NCBI GenBank assembly: GCA_946539945.1 | Contig: CAMNHX010000051.1 | Span: forward strand, 1-8,299 | Length of the DNA stretch: 8,299 bases | Origin: an uncultured Desulfobulbus sp. | GTDB lineage: Bacteria > Desulfobacterota > Desulfobulbia > Desulfobulbales > Desulfobulbaceae | Direction: 5' to 3' | Shown: positions 6,647 through 8,299 of the stretch, in pieces | How positions within the stretch are numbered: position 1 is the stretch's first letter | Layout of the letters: every line of letters starts with the position of its first letter | Notes under the pieces: generated by a model | What the model was told of the DNA's origin: nothing | The model's input: the letters and a program-made list of their open reading frames with translations, nothing else | The model's database searches: none | Program-made: the position numbers and the translations under genes

Positions 6647-6676
6647 AAGCAGAGATCTGTTGATCTCTGCTTTTTT
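6647..6676 (+). terminator. Intrinsic terminator of the dsr operon
   Basis: GCAGAGATC (6649-6657) pairs with GATCTCTGC (6662-6670) around the tetraloop TGTT. Flanking AA (6647-6648) can extend the stem into the six Ts at 6671-6676. It begins 24 bases after the dsrD stop codon and closes the dsrABD unit before birA. Confidence 0.92.
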
Positions 6677-6721
6677 ATTGGCAAAACCATCAGAAAGAAT
6701 CTGCAAAGACGTTCATGCGAT

Positions 6722-7459
6722 ATGCGCATTGAATACTACAGCGAACTGGATTCAACCAATCGTTTGGCTAGAGAACGGGCCTTGCAGAATGCCCCGTCTG
6801 GAACCATCATTCACGCCGCACGCCAAAGCGCGGGTAGGGGACAGTACAAGCGCAGCTTTGCCTCTCCTCCGGGTGGACTGTACTTTTCCCTGATTCTGCG
6901 CCCGGACATTTCAGCGCAGGATATTGCCATGATCACCTTGGCCGCAGGTCTTGGCTGCCGCGATGCACTGGCAAAGCAGTGTGGTCTTGCTGTGCGCCTC
7001 AAATGGCCAAATGATCTCTACTGCAAGGACAGGAAGCTGGCAGGTATTCTGTGCGAATACTGCATGATGCCTGATGAACAGAAAGAGAAGGCCGCAGTGA
7101 TTGTGGGCGCTGGACTGAACGTGAACAGCCGGGTTACTGATTTCCCGCTTGAGGTGCAGCCCATTCTGACGACTGTGCGCGAGGAATGCGGCAAGGAATA
7201 TAAAGTGGATGAGCTGCTGCTGGCCTGCGCGGCAGGGATAGAAGAGCGAGTAGCCCAGTTGCAGTTAGAGCGTTCTCGCCTTCTTGCAGACTGGCAGGAA
7301 GCAGACTATCTTGCCGGTCGTCGCATCCGGCATTGGGTGCAGGACGAATTGGTTGCAGAAGGCGTTGGACAGGGTATTGATGCCCAGGGACGCTACCGCT
7401 TGCAGCAGGATGACGGCCAGATTCGCTCTGTCCTGGGGGGCCAGCTTCGGCCCGTATAA
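6722..7459 (+). CDS. birA: Biotin-[acetyl-CoA-carboxylase] ligase, catalytic type without DNA-binding domain
   Basis: The 245-residue enzyme makes biotinyl-5'-AMP and transfers biotin to a lysine on carboxyl-carrier proteins in the cytoplasm. Motifs in order: STN (residues 11-13), QSAGRGQYKRSF (35-46, the nucleotide/biotin loop, normally GRGxxGR), KWPNDL (94-99) with the catalytic Lys94, KLAGIL (105-110) and GAGLNVN (129-135), then a small SH3-like C-terminal domain (about 195-245). There is no N-terminal helix-turn-helix, so this is a class I ligase that cannot act as a biotin repressor in the way E. coli BirA does. The ATG at 6722 places STN where short ligases have it, but the ribosome-binding site is weak (AAAGAC only). 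It follows the dsr terminator by 45 bases with no obvious promoter. The gene after it starts 42 bases downstream and may be co-transcribed. Confidence 0.93.
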   Translation: MRIEYYSELDSTNRLARERALQNAPSGTIIHAARQSAGRGQYKRSFASPPGGLYFSLILRPDISAQDIAMITLAAGLGCRDALAKQCGLAVRLKWPNDLYCKDRKLAGILCEYCMMPDEQKEKAAVIVGAGLNVNSRVTDFPLEVQPILTTVREECGKEYKVDELLLACAAGIEERVAQLQLERSRLLADWQEADYLAGRRIRHWVQDELVAEGVGQGIDAQGRYRLQQDDGQIRSVLGGQLRPV

Positions 7460-7501
7460 CCATCCAACAGCGTCCCTGGTTTGGGACAGACAGGAGCTTT
7501 G

Positions 7502-8299
7502 ATGAGCAGCGTTTCAGAGGCAAAAAAGGTGCTGGCCGTGGAAGCCGAAGGGCTTCAGGCAGTGCATGACCGCATTGGTCAGGAGTTTGACCAGGCTGTT
7601 GACCTGATTCTGCGCTGTCCGACCAAGCTGGTTGTGACCGGGATTGGCAAGTCTGGATTGGTGGGACAGAAGATTGCGGCAACGCTGAACTCAACCGGCA
7701 CGCCGTCCTTTTTTCTGCATCCGGTTGAGGCCATGCACGGCGATCTGGGCTTGGTTGCGCCGACCGACGTGGTACTGGCCCTGTCCTATTCTGGAGAAAC
7801 CTATGAACTCAACCAAATGCTGCACAGCGTGCAACAGCGTCAAGTGCCGATTATTGCGCTATGCGGGCGACCAGACTCCTCTTTGGGGCGTCTGGCGCAA
7901 GTGGTGCTGAACAGCGCTGTGCCGCGTGAAGCCTGTCCCTTGGGGCTTGCGCCAACTGCCTCCACCACAGCCATGCTGGCTTTGGGCGATGCGCTGGCCG
8001 TGGTGCTTTTGGAGCGCAAGCACTTTCGCGCCGAGGATTTCCGCCGCAATCATCCGGGCGGAAACTTGGGGGCGCGGCTGAAGGTGGCTCTTCGCGAGGT
8101 CATGCTGACCGGAGACAAGGTGCCACAGGTGGCGCATACAGCCACTCTTGCCACTGCAATCGCCGAATTGAACGCCAAAAATCTGGGTGCGGTTTTTGTA
8201 ATAGGTCCGCAGGGTGAACTGTGCGGCATTGTGACTGATGGCGATCTGCGTCGGGCTTTGTCCAGTGGTCAGTCCTTTGCCAACCTCACCTTGAACCAG
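7502..8299 (+). CDS. kdsD: D-arabinose-5-phosphate isomerase (KdsD/KpsF family), 5' part
   Basis: The frame is open from the ATG at 7502 to the window edge (266 codons; family members have about 320-335), so the C-terminus is missing. The enzyme converts D-ribulose 5-phosphate to D-arabinose 5-phosphate, the first step of Kdo synthesis for lipopolysaccharide. An N-terminal SIS domain (about 35-180) contains TGIGKSGLVGQKIAATLNS, HPVEAMHGDLG, SYSGETYE and RRNHPGGNLG. Lys50, Glu102, Glu143 and His184 match the four functionally important residues described for E. coli KdsD with a constant offset of 9. A CBS domain begins near residue 200 (VMLTGDKVP) and includes LGAVFVIG and GIVTDGDLRRAL. AGGAG at 7492-7496 lies 5 nt before the ATG and a short hairpin (GTCCC/GGGAC, 7472-7487) sits just upstream. 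A capsule-linked (KpsF) or sugar-alcohol paralogue cannot be excluded without the rest of the locus. Confidence 0.9.
   Translation, partial: MSSVSEAKKVLAVEAEGLQAVHDRIGQEFDQAVDLILRCPTKLVVTGIGKSGLVGQKIAATLNSTGTPSFFLHPVEAMHGDLGLVAPTDVVLALSYSGETYELNQMLHSVQQRQVPIIALCGRPDSSLGRLAQVVLNSAVPREACPLGLAPTASTTAMLALGDALAVVLLERKHFRAEDFRRNHPGGNLGARLKVALREVMLTGDKVPQVAHTATLATAIAELNAKNLGAVFVIGPQGELCGIVTDGDLRRALSSGQSFANLTLNQ

Overview
This window looks like chromosomal DNA from a Gram-negative sulfate- or sulfite-reducing bacterium, most likely a desulfovibrio-type member of the Desulfobacterota. The main evidence is a complete dsrA-dsrB-dsrD cluster. The DsrA, DsrB and DsrD sequences closely resemble the Desulfovibrio vulgaris proteins as I remember them, including every siroheme/[4Fe-4S] and ferredoxin-type cysteine. 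A gene for D-arabinose 5-phosphate isomerase (Kdo, hence lipopolysaccharide, synthesis) supports an outer membrane. All genes lie on the + strand. I cannot assign a genus from the sequence alone.

Layout: (1) 2-679, the C-terminal end of a membrane-bound transglutaminase-like protein cut by the window edge. (2) 680-1321, a mostly non-coding stretch with a tRNA-Lys(CTT) gene at 851-926, an inverted repeat just upstream of it and a clear intrinsic terminator just downstream. (3) 1322-3629, rpe and pgi, two sugar-phosphate isomerization genes that overlap by 11 bases and are probably co-transcribed. (4) 3630-3826, a near-consensus sigma70 promoter and an mRNA leader of about 110 nt with small hairpins. 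(5) 3827-6622, dsrA, dsrB and dsrD, with one strong intrinsic terminator between dsrB and dsrD and another after dsrD. (6) 6722-8299, birA (biotin-protein ligase without a DNA-binding domain) and the first 266 codons of a kdsD-type gene that runs off the window.

How the genes fit together: DsrAB is the terminal enzyme of dissimilatory sulfate/sulfite respiration, reducing sulfite with electrons that end up on the DsrC trisulfide, and DsrD is its small activator. The flanking genes are housekeeping functions: the pentose-phosphate and gluconeogenic links (rpe, pgi), biotinylation of carboxylases (birA) and Kdo synthesis (kdsD). kdsD uses D-ribulose 5-phosphate, which is also the substrate of Rpe, but I see no reason to treat that as a dedicated pathway.

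I found no mobile element, CRISPR array, toxin-antitoxin pair or unknown multi-gene system. The points most worth a second look are regulatory (the terminator inside the dsr cluster, and the dsrA leader with mutually exclusive hairpins) and enzymatic (a Pgi with no histidine where the E. coli and animal enzymes carry their ring-opening histidine).
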